From NCBI GenBank assembly GCA_033980235.1, contig CM067070.1:5711544-5775543 (forward strand): 64,000 nucleotides of DNA, written 5' to 3'. Made by a program: the position numbers and the translations under genes. The notes under the pieces are model-generated. The model did no database searches. It saw nothing but the letters and a program-made list of their open reading frames with translations, and was not told the origin of the DNA. The stretch comes from Diadema setosum. Taxonomy: Eukaryota; Echinodermata; Echinoidea; Diadematoida; Diadematidae. This document shows positions 34,541 to 46,676 of this stretch, one piece after another. Position 1 is the stretch's first letter; every line of letters starts with the position of its first letter.

Positions 34541-35110
34541 TAGATCATAATGACGTGAAATTGATGTCATTCTGACGTGTCACTAGTATATGAGAATACG
34601 TCGCTAGGAGACGCTATGACGTGATAAACACTACGAAAAGCAACGTAAGTTTGTCGTAATACGATGTTTATATGACGTCATTAATATGTACCAAACTGAC
34701 GTAAACTATATACATCATTAACTAGTCGCTAAGATGACGTCAGGAATTCGTCACGAAAGAAAGTAAATTTGACATAATTATTACGTCATTTTCATGACGT
34801 GCTAAATACGTCGCAAAGCAACTTAGATCTTAAGTCGTCAATTGATACGTCATTAATTTGACGTGACATATACGTAGCAAAATTATTAGGAAAAGTATGA
34901 CGTCACTAACAATCGGTAAAACATATGACGAAAAGGTGACGTAAACCTAACCCTAACGTCATTACGAGGTCCTTGACATGACATGATAAATATGTTACAA
35001 GAAGACGTTGAAATAACGTCATTTTCTGGTAATTCTATGACGTGCGATCAGTTTGACTAGTTGCAATCAAATTAAGACGTCTTTTCGACATCAGTCTGAT
35101 ATGTGGGTAC
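34541..35110. repeat. Degenerate TGACGT array
   Basis: TGACGT, ACGTCA or ACGTCG words occur roughly every 15-25 bases over 570 bases. A longer pattern like 'tgacgtgataaatacgtcgc' recurs (34617, 34796, 34860, 34977) with many substitutions. It looks like an old tandem repeat. Confidence 0.75.
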
Positions 35111-35297
35111 TAGTTTAGTTGGTTGATATTGGGATGTTCATGGTGAATTCAGTTGCCTTATGGTGAGGTGATGATAATGCTGAACCCGTTTGAATTGGGA
35201 AACAAAGTCACTTTGATACGAACAAATTAAAGACTCAGTAGCGCGGGAATCCATGGTGTGAGGAGACCGGCCATGTTCTATTATATTCGAGAATCTC

Positions 35298-35299
<2 letters not shown>

Positions 35300-35339
<40 letters not shown>
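35300..35339. repeat. Poly-A tract
   Basis: About 40 uninterrupted A. The second duplication copy has only T-rich sequence here. Confidence 0.95.
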
Positions 35340-35340
<1 letters not shown>

Positions 35341-37224
35341 ATTTTCATTCGTGTTTTGCTTTATCACTAAATTCTATGTAAACCTGAGCACATACAACTT
35401 TAGAATTTTGACGTTCATATTGATTGCATATTTTTTTATGTTTTCGTTTTTTCTTTCTTTTTCGAATCTACTCCGTTGGACAAGGAATAAATTGGTCCTC
35501 CAATGGATACCTATGCCTCGGCGTCTGTAGTGCAAAGATCTAGAAGCTGGAGATGTTAATTGCAATTTGTCTCAACTGCGTCAGATTACCTTGTGTAACG
35601 GTTTGTGAATTATTTCTGAAGGCTATACAGTGATCAAAGCACAGATTACATGGCCGACGACACATTTTCAAAAGTGTGTGTGTGTGTGGAGGGGTGGGGG
35701 GGTGGGGTGGGGGCATTTACGGGTTTCATGAGCTAAAAGGAAGATAAAACGTATCCGGCACATCTATCACACTCCACAGATTTTCTTCATCTGCCAGGAA
35801 AACAACAAAAAACAAACAAACGTCTCCAAGGCAAATACAACAGTCGACACCTATGTAATCTTGGGTAAGGGAGCAAAAAGAAGGGCGGAAAGGGGTGCGC
35901 CCCCCCCCCCCCCCCTGTACTTCTGGCCCTTAATTAATGGTATAAACTCAATGAAAATTCCCGAGAAGGTTCGAACCCAGCTCGCAACGCCAAGATGTTC
36001 AAAAAACAATAAAACTGAACGGGGTTTCCCGCGCGGGTTCGATCCTGCGCGGGAAAAATTCCATCGAGTTTTATGTCATTAATGTGTTTTGACCAAAGTG
36101 CCACCCTTCCATACAGCTAATGGCTTTGAACAAGCCTTGTGATGATACTTCGTGCACACTCATATCTTCCCGTATCCGATAGGTATAGTCTACATCTAGG
36201 ATAAGGAACAGGCATAATATTTGAGGTATTTTACTTACATTTGCGGTGAGATAGTTGAAGACGACCTCCACGTAACGACTAGTAAGGTGAACAGGATGAC
36301 TTGTTTCAAAGATGCCGCAGTACTCTGCTCTAGAAGGAAATTATAGCCTTGCTGAAAGCGCGTGGGCTCTTTAGAATCAGACAACACGACAGCTGCTATA
36401 GACCAGTCCTACCAATCTCAGTATGATCCCGGCCAAGCCATCTGACTAGCATACACGGCGCGGCGGCACGGCTCCAATGATCGTTAGACATTGTAACCTT
36501 TGATACTGATGTAAATGTAAGTACAAATTTTATCCCGAAATCAATCAATAATGCACACAGCGACTCAGTGTACAACGAGGTGTTGCAAACCCGGATGGGA
36601 GGTTCTTTAAGCTCCGAAATGCTATTGTATTATCATACAATAGTATTTGTTCTACGTTTGTCTCATTTCTTTTATATTATTATCAGCTGCATTCGAAGTT
36701 TGCGTCCATGTTTATTGGTATCTTCTCTCACCTTTTTGAGTCCTCGCGTATTAAGGTGTGTGCCTTTTTTTTTTTTTGAAGAGAAATGGTTGCTTCCAAA
36801 ACTAGTGTATTCATTGTCTTTCATGACCAGTAGAGCGCATCTAACATTCACCTCCACACAGGTACATAGTGGTTAAATTTAACATAAATGCATTTTTTTT
36901 TTGTTTATAGTACATGGTGACTTCCATCTCAAATAATGTTTTAATTTCCGTTTGTAACATTTTTGCTAACATTTGAAATGAAAGATTTTGAGTACTAACG
37001 ACTTGTGAGGCTGATGTCAATCCAATGAACACATAGGCGACTACTGAGTGCGATATTTTTGTTTAACATATGACATTTGCGTTATTAGCCGTTTTAAGGA
37101 TCCTTTATATATAAAAATGCAATTAACGGGATTGTACTAACAGTTAATAAAACGGTTAGGAAAAACAAGCATGATGTCTCGGTGGGTACATCCTACGTTT
37201 ACCCCCCATAATAAAGATCGACTC

Positions 37225-37480
37225 TGTTGTTTAAAGGGATGATGCGCTGTTGGTTAAGATGGGGATTTCTACTTCTTGCAAGATAACTAGAAACCACTAG
37301 TGTCGTATTAATAAAAAAATACAATATTAAACTTCAATTGTACCTTAAAGTTTTGATCAAAATAAGATTTTTCGAAACCAAATCTTATCAAACAGAATTT
37401 GAAATTTTCTTCGAAATGTATGCTCTTTAATATCTTTTAGATGTGGCTTCTCATTATCTCAAACATAAATGGGAAACCTG
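37225..37480. mobile_element. TTTAAAGGG-type foldback half-copy
   Basis: Begins 'gtttaaagggatgatgcg' and is related to the complete element at 46278. A matching copy starts at the equivalent place of the second duplication unit (52090), so it was present before the duplication. Confidence 0.6.
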
Positions 37481-37959
37481 CACACTCATGTCCACAAGAC
37501 TATAACCCTTTCCTTTCGTATTTTGATGGCGTATGATATAGTCTGTTGTCTTATTCTTGAAACCAGTGATTAAAAGAGAGGAGCTCTTGGAATTACAATT
37601 ATTCAAACAACATTCACAAACTATAAAGAACAAATAAATGTAAACGAACTATGCAAGAAACAAGCAAACCAGTATACACTAATACAGCACACCACAGCAG
37701 TTGTGGCAGTTATTGACTAAATTATATGCATTAAGAGCAAAGTGCTGTCCTGCCTATAGTTATTAGTCTCTTCATCTTCAAACATAATGTTGACAGTGAC
37801 TACGATGTGGCCAAAATGAAAAGAAAAAATCGCTTCCAGTATTGTACTTTTTGTTTTGCTATAGCTCATATAAAGAAAGACAAAACGTTTAGCTTCTATC
37901 TCCTCCTGAATAAAGTACAAAGTACAAGCAGATACCTCCAAGGGTACAAGCAAATATAA

Positions 37960-38643
37960 TGTGACCCGGCATCACAAAACAAACAAAAAATCGCCAGATA
38001 TGGATTGTTAGTTGAGGGCAGATTTTTAAAGAGCAGACTCTAAGCATTAAAATGATGTATAACTCAAGACTCCCCTAACCTATCTAAATACTAGAGAGAA
38101 AGCACACACTCTGTAAAAGTGTGAACTGAAAAAAGAGGCTCTGAATTCAAGCCCTCAATCTTTACCAAGCCGTACAAGCTGTACATTGAAAGGGGACAAA
38201 AAACAGGAAGTAAACCACTGGAGCAACAGCAATGGAGGGATAACCTGATTAAGCTGAAATTGAGCATGGTCTATAAAAAAACATTCTGTCCATAATTAAT
38301 TTAACTTTCAAAGCGGCACCTTTATTCTTCCAAACGTTATTACACTTCAAAGTGAGGAGTGTGTAAAGCATTTCAAGAAATGAAAATTGGACCGAATTAC
38401 CTGATCATTCTATTCCCCCCCCAAAAAAAAAAAATGGGTTGTAGAAAAAAAAAAACCTGCTAAAAACACTGTTTCCCATTCATGTTAGGATCCAAAACTT
38501 AAGAATATTGTAGAAGAAGGATAGCTCTTTCAGAAAATATGTAAAACTTAAGATTGACTTTGCTGACTCATTTCACCTGTTTAGAGTCCTCACGTAAAAT
38601 CAAGGGGAGGGACGTTTTGTTCGTTTTGTGATGCACTTTCACA
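37960..38643 (-). mobile_element. TGTGACC-family element, copy 7
   Basis: A 684-base reverse copy starting TGTGACCCGGCATCACAAAA and ending ...GATGCACTTTCACA. It interrupts 'agggtacaagca...' and is absent from the equivalent place in the second duplication unit (about 58950). Confidence 0.88.
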
Positions 38644-39051
38644 AATATCTTTTTCTCAATCACCTGTCAATCTTTTTATGACCACTTCGTGAGGCAATTA
38701 GTCATTAATGCGCCAATGAATCAAACGTGCACATTACTAAACACAAACCTATAAACTAGAAATAAACGTGACTTATCGTCTCCCGTGAAACCTCTGATAT
38801 TCAACATTAGTATTCAAACTTCAAACATTCATGGGAAAAGCATTTATCAAAATCTCTCAACAGGAAAGCAAAAAACAAAAACAAAAACAAAAACAAAACC
38901 GCACAAAATAATTTGTTTTCGTTTTCTGTCACACAGGAATGGTGAAAAGTTCATGTAAAGCCGGAGTCTAGGTGGTCCTATTTCACTGGGTTCAGTATTT
39001 TTTATAAGTAATTGAGGAGGACCACACCACACGTTCAACAGGATTATAAAA

Positions 39052-39430
39052 TGTGACCCTGCGCCACAAAACAAACCTAAAGTCTGTAGACATGAAATTT
39101 TAGTTAAGAGTATATTCTGAAAGAGCATATTTTAGCTTTGAAATGACGTACAACTCAAATCAAATGGACTCTCTCAACCTATCTAGATATTGGAAAAAAA
39201 GCACACACTCAAGAAAAAGGTGAACTGAGAAAAGAGGCTCGGAAGTACAGTGTCTATTCAAGCCGTGCTGGCTGTGCAATGAATTGGACCAAAATAGGAT
39301 CGTAAACCACTGGAGTAACAACAATGAAGGGATTATCAGATTAAACTGAAATTAATCATGCCTTATTAACACATTCTGTCCTTACTTAATGCCAACTTTC
39401 AAAGCAGTAGCTCAGTCCTTTCAAAAATTA
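39052..39430 (-). mobile_element. TGTGACC-family element, copy 8, left part
   Basis: Starts TGTGACCCTGCGCCACAAAA and runs colinear with other reverse copies until 'ttcaaaaattat', then stops abruptly at a G-rich insert. The family sequence resumes at 40744. Confidence 0.82.
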
Positions 39431-40743
39431 TGGGTAGGGGTGTAAATCCCGAGGGGATGTGGGATATATCCCCCCGAAATGGAGGGGGGGGGGGGGTGGC
39501 CTGTACAATCATCCCCCTGAAATTTGAGGGAAAATGGAGGAAGCAGAAAATTAATGTGCTTTTATCAATTCTGACATATTTTTATTGCATGACGTTCGTA
39601 CATCCGCCTTCAGAGAGGTAACAGAGCTGAACAGTATTCCATCTTGTAGGATAATGTACAGTATACATATTTTCTCAAGCGCTCGCTCGCTTCGCTCGCT
39701 CGCGAAGAAAGTAATATCGACATAAGGTATGGTCCAGACGTTGACAACGTTTAATAGCATAGGCTCACATGTAAACATGCTATGACGCGAGCAACTCGGG
39801 ACCATCTGCAAATCATGTACGCAAAAAAAAAAAAAAAATATAACAAAAACCATACCGACATAATTGAACTTCCTCCATTTCCTGAATCATTCCTGAAACT
39901 ATTATGAATCTGATACATTTATGAGAGATTTGTCTCAGAGTAATTCCCAAGATGAGGACAAATTTCTAACTTTCTTTGTAGAAAATTGTTCAAATACCGT
40001 CAGGACTACGGACCAGATTGCTGAATTGCAATCATAAGCCTGCAAAAGCTCCGGTACTGGATCCCTTTCAATAGACTTTGAACACTTTTGAGATTGACGT
40101 TTTCCTAGTATTTTATCTAAGAACATGCAGCAGATCGTTCAAATATAAAAGCTCTCTCATATGCAGATGGGGGGGGGGGGGTGGTACCCCATAAAAGTAT
40201 TGGGGACAGACATATCATTTTGCTCCTCTTAACTTTCAAGATGTTGAAATGTTCTTACTTTTTTGATAGAAAACTGTCTAAGCATTTCATCAAAAGACGA
40301 CTGAATTTCAATTCTGCAAAGTAATACAAAAACTCCCTGGTGTAAGAGGGGGTTAGGCCTACCTCACGCCTCCTATACCCTGCCGTTCAGCCCTTTCTAC
40401 TTATACACTTTAGACTGACAGACTTGAAAATGTTCATCTAAAGTGTGCACCAGGTCTGTTACTTCAGTTTAAAGAAAATGCAAAAGTTCCGTGCGTGGAG
40501 ATATCTAGATACTAGTACGTACGGAGGGCCCCCCCCCCCCCAAAAAAAAAAAAAAAAAAAAATGGTGATGTTGCTGCCAGTAAATGCAAGCAGTTGCACC
40601 CGTTGCGCCCCCCCCCCATTTTCCAAAGCGAAAAAAAAAAAAAACATAGCTGTTAACGGCAGTTTTTGGACTGTAAAATTTCAAAATTTCCAAGCTCGCT
40701 CGCTTCGTTCGCTCGAATTTACTTGTTATGCCATTCTCCTGAT
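39431..40743. other. Insert with homopolymer G/C/A tracts splitting a TGTGACC copy
   Basis: Contains G runs (39482-39495, 40169-40178), C plus A runs (40529-40561), and two direct copies of a CTCGCTCGCTTCGCTCGCTC-like word (39680 and 40694). No protein family is recognised. It may be one or more insertions, and about 170 bases of the host element are missing at the junction. Confidence 0.6.
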
Positions 40744-40876
40744 GTGAAAGAAGACCCGCTCTTTCAGAAAATATTAAAAAGTCAAGTTCGGCTAGGTTGA
40801 CTCATTTTACTTATTTTCAGTCCTCAGGCAAAATCAGTGTGTGCGACTTTATGTTCGTTTTGAGGTGCACGGTCAC
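40744..40876 (-). mobile_element. TGTGACC-family element, copy 8, right end
   Basis: Begins 'gtgaaagaagacccgctctt' and ends TTTTGAGGTGCACGGTCACA, the right end of the copy whose left part stops at 39430. Confidence 0.82.
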
Positions 40877-40969
40877 ATGTATTAAGACACTGTAAATACA
40901 TTATGTTTTTATATTCCTAGTGCATACATGTGGATACGAATAAGAGTAACCATGGTAACGTGAAATATA

Positions 40970-40996
40970 ATGATGATGATGATGATGATGATGTAT
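40970..40996. repeat. (ATG)n trinucleotide microsatellite
   Basis: About nine GAT/ATG units, followed by looser GATGATG words. Confidence 0.85.
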
Positions 40997-42400
40997 GATG
41001 ATGTTGATAGGGTAATGATGAGGAAAATGTCATAATGAAGATGAATTGATGGTGGTGATGCTGAAGATGATGGGAATGAAATGAAATCATAGACACAGAA
41101 ACATTGCTTATAATTATTCATTGTAGTTTTAAATCCAATTTACAGGAAAAGAAATTTGATCAAACAAAATCCTTTTTAATTTTTGGATTAACGAACGTTT
41201 AGGTATAGGGAATTTGTGTGTTTCCTATAAAGACCCTTCAGAATAACGGAACTTTAGAATAGTGAACCTTCGGAATAACGAACAGCACCCACATTGCAAA
41301 ACCTAGGACGACGACGACGACAAAAAAAAAAAAAAAAGAGAAACAAATCATGAAGTCTACATTCAAGAACAGTATGATTGATATGTCATTTGTAAGTTAA
41401 TGAAGACAAATTTTGTTGCTAAGACGTGATTTTTAATGCAGGACATAATAGTTTGGACTTACATTCACTTGAGCTGTCGCTTGTGCTTTCTGCACATATT
41501 TGTATTAATTTCCTGCAAATTCCTAAAAAGAAGAGTTAAACAGGATAAATTCGAAACACAAAAAACAAACAAACACACAAACATCTCATCAACAAACAAC
41601 GACAGCAAGTTACAAGTTCTAGTCTGACGATCAGATATGTCCATTTGGCAATGCAATTGCTGAGATGATTGCAAGCAATGTAATTTCATATTTATTTAAT
41701 TTAACATTTCTCATGAAAATTGCACAGTGAAAATGATCATACGATATCAAAGTATAACACATAGGTAAGGTGAAACTTTATATTAATAGACAATTACCTG
41801 TCTCATTATAAACACCCAATGTTTGTTTTACGGTGATATTAAGGTATGCTCAATGTACCGTATGAGACAATTCGACAGAAATTACATAAAAGGATGTTTG
41901 CGAAGTTGGCACGCCGTCGACTGAGTCGGACGTGCAAACGTGGCACATAAACAGTTAAGTCGTGGGTCCCATGATCAGATATGAGGACAAATGGAACAGA
42001 GGTATACCTTAACATCATAACGACTGAGGCGAAATAATTGAAACAAAACTTTAAAAAAGACACTAAAATAAAGCGTTACGAAAGAAAATGCAGAGAAGCA
42101 AAAAAACAAAAACAAAACAAAACAAAAAACAAAACAGTATGATATCAGCTACACATAAAGCAGAGATATTCAAGGAACAAACGTCTGAGGTTACAATGAT
42201 TGAGATAGATGTGGACGTAGATTTTTTTGCATGTAAGGTTGTCACGATTCCATAATTCAGAAAGTTAGATTGCAGGCATTTTTTTCATTTCTTTTTTTTT
42301 TTCTTTAGTCTAACAAGACACGCACATCAACCAGAATAAATTCCAGAAGACGCATTTCAGGAGGGGTGGTCAAACCATCAAAGCATGGACCTACTACTAC

Positions 42401-42789
42401 CTGGACTGTTCGCGGCAGTGTTTCTTTGATGTAATGATCGTCACCAACACATGATTGTGTGCATCTTAATGAGTACATGCAGGAGTATGGACAATGATGA
42501 TTGTGTAATCATCTGTCGTCACAAAAGAATTGTTTCCCTCCTTTAAGTCTTGTTTCTCTGATGTGCATTCTATTGAATAAAACAGATAATGAGGAGGAGC
42601 AACCTTGAGAACATGACTACCTTTTGTGTCAAAAGATGAGTAATTGCTGCTTCGCATATTTTCGCACACGCATTAGACCTTGGCTAGGGGCAAGATATAC
42701 AAGTTGTCTACCATTACCTTCTCCTTTTGTTCTCGAATAAGCTGCGGAAAAGTGAAATACTGAGATCACAAATGAAAATCATTGTGCCA
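42401..42789. other. Unassigned sequence
   Basis: I see no gene, repeat or RNA feature between the end of the duplication and the Gypsy fragment. Confidence 0.4.
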
Positions 42790-44060
42790 AATTTTTAGCC
42801 TTTTTTAAAAGAGCTCTTGCTAATACAGTTCAAAGTGATGAGTCCAAGTTCAAGCAGTGCTGGTAGACCGAGAATTGCAGGGCCGTTGTTGTCAACTGCA
42901 TAGAACTCAACGTCAAACTCAGCTCGTTCATGCTCACAGTGGAGAGAGTGTGTTCCAAGGTTTGGGATGATCCTTTGATTGTATGCTGTGATGACAGTCG
43001 TGTTTGGTCGTTGAATCCCTTTCTTATTGGGAGTCTCGAGACGTCAATCTGTCTGGGTACATCTGCCGGTAGAGCCTCAGTGGCAGGATGTTTCTTTCGG
43101 CTCCTGTATCAACCTTCGCCTTCCAAGTTGCTGGCTTATTTGGTTTTAGCCAAATATTCAATTTTGCAAATGCTTGGGTAGCGGACACTTCATAGATTGA
43201 GAAGCATTCAAAGCTATGTTTTTCAAAGTCTCCCTGAAGGTTATCTGGATTTGAAGCCTCTTGAGTCATCTCGTGCAGTCTCTTGTTTCTAGGGCTTCGT
43301 TCGTGCTGATCACCGAACGTTGGTTCACCTCTGCGTTGATCACCGAACTTTGTTTCTCTCTGTGCTGATTCCAAAACATTGGCTTTCCTCTTGGGGAATG
43401 AGGATTACGGGCTCTTCAGAGTTGTCGAGGTTTCTTACTGCGCCAGGCTGCTGCCCACTGATTTGAGCGGCCACATTCCTTTACACGTGGTGCCATACGC
43501 CGGGCACTTCTTAGGAGGGTAAATCAAGTTACAGTTTCCACATCGGCTCTGTTGTCTTAATTGTGTGACAGCATCAATGCCCATCGCTTGGCTACGGAGA
43601 GACCGCATATCTGCCTCAGTGGCCCCTTGCGTTCGTGCTATATCAAGTGTTGTGTCTATAGTAAGTTTCTCATCCTTGCTGAGGATTCTTTCTTGGACCT
43701 TCTTGGAGCGGGTACGAATCAGTTGTTCGATCAAACGATCATTGACTTCAGACTGTTCAGGGAATTTGCATTTCTTCACTTGTGTGCGGCATCTGCTCAT
43801 AAAGTCATCTACTGTCTCTCCAGGCTCCTGCTGGAATTTCTGAAGTCGGAACCTTTCCAGGCGACATTTTTTTTTCTCGGCTGAAAGTGTTTTGCGAATG
43901 CTTCAAACAGTTCTTTCACTGTCTTAAATTGCACATTCCAAGCTTTGTACAGGAGGGTATACGTGATTATTTCTTGATTGGTTTTCTTTGCTAAGGGTCC
44001 TTCAAAGATCAACTCGCTGCAGTGCTTGAAACTACGAAAGGCATATGGAATCACTGGATG
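42790..44060 (-). pseudogene. Ty3/Gypsy-type gag-protease remnant
   Basis: Reading on the - strand, three overlapping frames together give a gag C-terminal half, a nucleocapsid and the start of pol. The gag part has FKHCSELIFEGPL, then CKFPEQSEVNDRLIEQLI and KDEKLTIDTTLDIARTQ. A Cys-rich knuckle follows (CGNCNLIYPPKKCPAYG). The aspartic protease has its DTGAERNILPLRLYRQMYP motif, and after it NNGPAILGLPALLELGL, as in Gypsy elements. Frame changes near 43810-43870 (poly-T) and 43375-43435, plus others in the last 250 bases, break it. Reverse transcriptase, RNase H and integrase are absent. The frame ends around 42790 without a natural pol terminus, so this is a dead fragment. Confidence 0.85.
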
Positions 44061-44772
44061 ACCAATTCATGCATGGAAATGTGATTCCTGTCATGTCCCC
44101 ATCATCAAACTTATTTTGTGTGCAACAATGAAATAAACATGCGTGAATTAAATCAAATGTGTGGAATTAGTTACACAAAGGAGTAAGACAAAGTCTTATC
44201 CTGTTGCAGAAAGGAGTAAAGGTACCTGTAGTACCTTATCCTGAGTATGTCACGCAGGACATTTAGTTCAGAGTTAATTCAGTGTTTGTTTCAAAAGATA
44301 GCTGTTAACATGAAGTATAGCGTACAATATGCAAATGAATTGGCTTACATTATTCTGTACAAACACATTCAAAATCACACACACTTTTCACAAGTTTTGT
44401 GGACGTACATCTATAGTAATTTCAGGAAAGCGTCCGTAAACTAAGTTCGTAATATGTCAATCAATCCAGCTTTTGGTTAGTGTAACTTTCGATTAACTCA
44501 GTCTCTAAATCATGTAGCTGGATGTTTATCATGTGCATTTTCATGAACAACAAATACATGTTTAGTTACCGCAAAGGATTCTGAAAATTCACTCGCAGTG
44601 AAAGTTTTCACTTTAATTTTAGGTTTCCACGTATTCATGGCAGTTGAAGTCTCTGTCCACGGATTTTCGGCGTTGATGGGCTCAGTTGTGGTCCCGTTCA
44701 TCCATGGCAAGCTGTCGTCATTGGCGACTTCCCACGGTGTTGTGCGTCTGTGCGCTGTGTTCTGGCCTACAC
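44061..44772. other. Unassigned sequence 5' of the gag remnant
   Basis: Lies where the 5' leader or LTR of the Gypsy element would be, but no matching LTR is seen in the window. A frame of about 130 codons on the - strand (44914-44510) runs into the neighbouring MITE and has no recognisable domain. Confidence 0.4.
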
Positions 44773-44983
44773 TAGTCTGGGCACCGTCACCTTTTCCTTC
44801 ATGCGATAAACCAAGAGAGGGCGCAAATTTTCTCATAGCGATAATCGAGAGACTGCGCGCCCAACGAATCTCGGGTATCGCAGTTCTCGGCGTATCGCAA
44901 TCCTCGGGTGTCACGCCCTCATACGGCTTGTCGCGTACACTGAATAACCCCTCCGAGTAAAAAGAGTCCAGAAGCTAGACTAG
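44773..44983. mobile_element. Small MITE with CTAGTCT ends, copy 1
   Basis: Starts CTAGTCTGGGC and ends GCTAGACTAG. It is colinear with 53977-54163, sharing 'gcgataatcgagagactgcg' and 'tgtcacgccctcatacggct'. Short inverted ends and two isolated copies suggest a mobile element. Confidence 0.78.
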
Positions 44984-45295
44984 GCCTACACTGGACGGGT
45001 CGCCCCTCGTGTTCGCTCCAATCGTTGCTGCAGTGGCCTCAGAGTTTCATCGCTGTATTATAACATACAGAGGTGGGCTGACAACTCGAAAGTCTGTTAC
45101 AATGAGATGACAAGCGCTTCCAAATTCACGTTTCTGGCTGATCCAGTTTGTTAAACAGTGTTATTTATCCGTAGAACAACAGTCAAATATATCGCTGGTA
45201 CTGTCCGCTTTGTCCCGAATTTCAGATCACAGAACACGTTCCAAAATTTAGCAGCAGTGTCGGTATCACAAATTCTGCAAAGTTTCGTTGAGTCT
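44984..45295. other. Unassigned sequence
   Basis: I see nothing supported here. Confidence 0.4.
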
Positions 45296-45600
45296 GTTTG
45301 TTTGTTTGTTTGCTTTATTTACGTCATAAACATAGATAAAGATATAAAAGACAACATGAAATTATAGTACAAAGAAAATATAAATCATGCATTAAAAAAA
45401 AAGTGAACATGAGTACATAACAAATGAATAGTGTGACACATCATCGATATACAAAAGAATAGAAAGTAGGATTATAGAAAGGCAACGGCTGGGTAGCCCA
45501 TAATCAGCTGCACTTTTATGGTGCCGCTGGTCTTTCATGGGGACCAGGTATAAAGAGGTATGAAAAACAAAACAGAAAAAAAGTAGAAGATTACATATCA
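45296..45600 (-). mobile_element. LINE 3' UTR fragment
   Basis: On the - strand the segment reads through 'ggtccccatgaaagaccagc' and 'gattatgggctacccagccg' and ends in a (CAAA)n tail next to 45296. The layout (3' UTR plus short tandem tail) is that of a truncated CR1/L2-type LINE. No coding part remains. Confidence 0.5.
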
Positions 45601-45944
45601 TATCAATACAAAATTATAACATTCTCATGAAATATTAATTTATAGTGCAATATTACCCAAAATCTCAAGGCAAAATATGCTTGATGATATCAATATACAA
45701 TGTAACAGTTACAACGTAGTCAGAAAGTCGCATGGCAGAAAGTCGCATCACTTTAGTGAAGCGTGAATATTATTTTGTGGCCCAACAAATAATCACTTAA
45801 AACATAATGTCCGACAATCTCAAACGTATATATACATATTAGGCTGAAAAAGAATTGGGCGATCAGGCTGTGTCGCTAGCCTGCAGAGCACATTCAACGA
45901 GACCGTGCATTATCTTATGACAACGCGTTGTTAGAAAGGTTGTT

Positions 45945-46277
45945 GACCTCTTGCTATATAAAAACGGAGCAGAAATTTTGCTTGAACAAAATCGTGCAAA
46001 AGAATGTCTTGAGTAGCCACAATACATGTACGGTCAATATCGTTGTCAGTACAAAACAATGCATTTTACAGTATGTGATACAGGTGAATACAAATGGAGT
46101 ACTGACCTCATGTTTTAAGCAGAACAGAACAGAAAAGGGTTTCCACGTCTGATTCACTGCATATATTACTATGGTAAATTAATACACATATTTTGCTCAA
46201 ACAAAATCGGGCAAAAGATTGTAATTAGTTGACTGCAAGACATACGTACAGTCAACAGCTTTGTTAGTACGAGAAAA
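45945..46277. repeat. Decayed tandem repeat
   Basis: 'ttgcttgaacaaaatcgtgc' (45980) recurs as 'ttgctcaaacaaaatcgggc' (46192), each followed by a '[c/g]tacagtcaa'-type word and a '[g/t]tagtac' word. A further 'cctcttgctat...agcagagcagtaattcc' near 46731 resembles the start near 45948. No gene is seen. Confidence 0.55.
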
Positions 46278-46676
46278 TTAAAGGGACTGTAAGCCTACAG
46301 TACTGGTTGAGGTGGGGATTCATGTTTTGAACATTCTTAAGTGAGATAATGAAAAGCCTCTTATGAAATATGAAAGAGCATGTAATTTTAAGAAGGATTC
46401 AACGTTTATTTGATGAAAATTGGTTTTCAAATGGCTGAGATATCCAACAAAAGTGCTAATAATAAAAGGCGACATGCCACAACTTTATTAGGATCTCTTT
46501 GTTTCACCTTGTTTTTGGATATCTCAGCCATTTCAAAACCGATTCTCATCAAATAAACTTTTAATACCCCTTAGAACTGCATGCTCTTTGACATCTCATA
46601 GAGTGGTTTCTGAATATCTCGCAAAACGTTAAAAGCTAAATCCTCACCTTGACCAGAACTGTACACACCCTTTAAA
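46278..46676. mobile_element. Foldback MITE with TTAAAGGG ends
   Basis: The left end 'ttaaagggactgtaagcc' and the right end 'gtacacaccctttaaa' are inverse-related. The internal segments 'ggttttcaaatggctgagatatcc' and 'ggatatctcagccatttcaaaacc' are inverse complements around a centre near 46480. Confidence 0.85.

Larger units (their letters stand above)
28640..35110. mobile_element. GACGTC-rich insertion block in duplication copy 1
   Basis: Sequence homologous to the second FEM1-like locus stops near 28630 and resumes near 35112, so about 6.5 kb is extra here. Both ends are crowded with GACGTC/TGACGT words. The ends carry AGACTGACGTC (28673) and the inverse-related GACATCAGTCT (35087). The block contains nested MITEs. 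It could be one large element with sub-terminal repeats, or several insertions. Confidence 0.55.
35112..42400. repeat. Segmental duplication, copy 1 (non-coding part)
   Basis: Colinear with 50515-60560. Matching landmarks include 'cacagattacatggccg' (35640/50755), 'gatgtctcggtgggtacatc' (37170/51980), 'ggaaacctgca' (37470/56478), 'accacaccacac' (39020/59240), 'tatgtccatttggcaatg' (41636/59865) and 'gcatttcaggaggggt' (42355/60525). Orientation is conserved throughout. No gene is recognised; some short frames exist but differ between copies. It continues the duplication that includes the FEM1-like gene. Confidence 0.85.

Noticed and set aside
35960..36060. GGTTCGAACCC and GGTTCGATCC words resembling the B box of a tRNA gene
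   Set aside because: No A box, cloverleaf or acceptor stem can be formed around them.
44510..44914. 134-codon frame on the - strand
   Set aside because: It runs through a MITE copy, has no domain and is broken in the related repeat at 54 kb.
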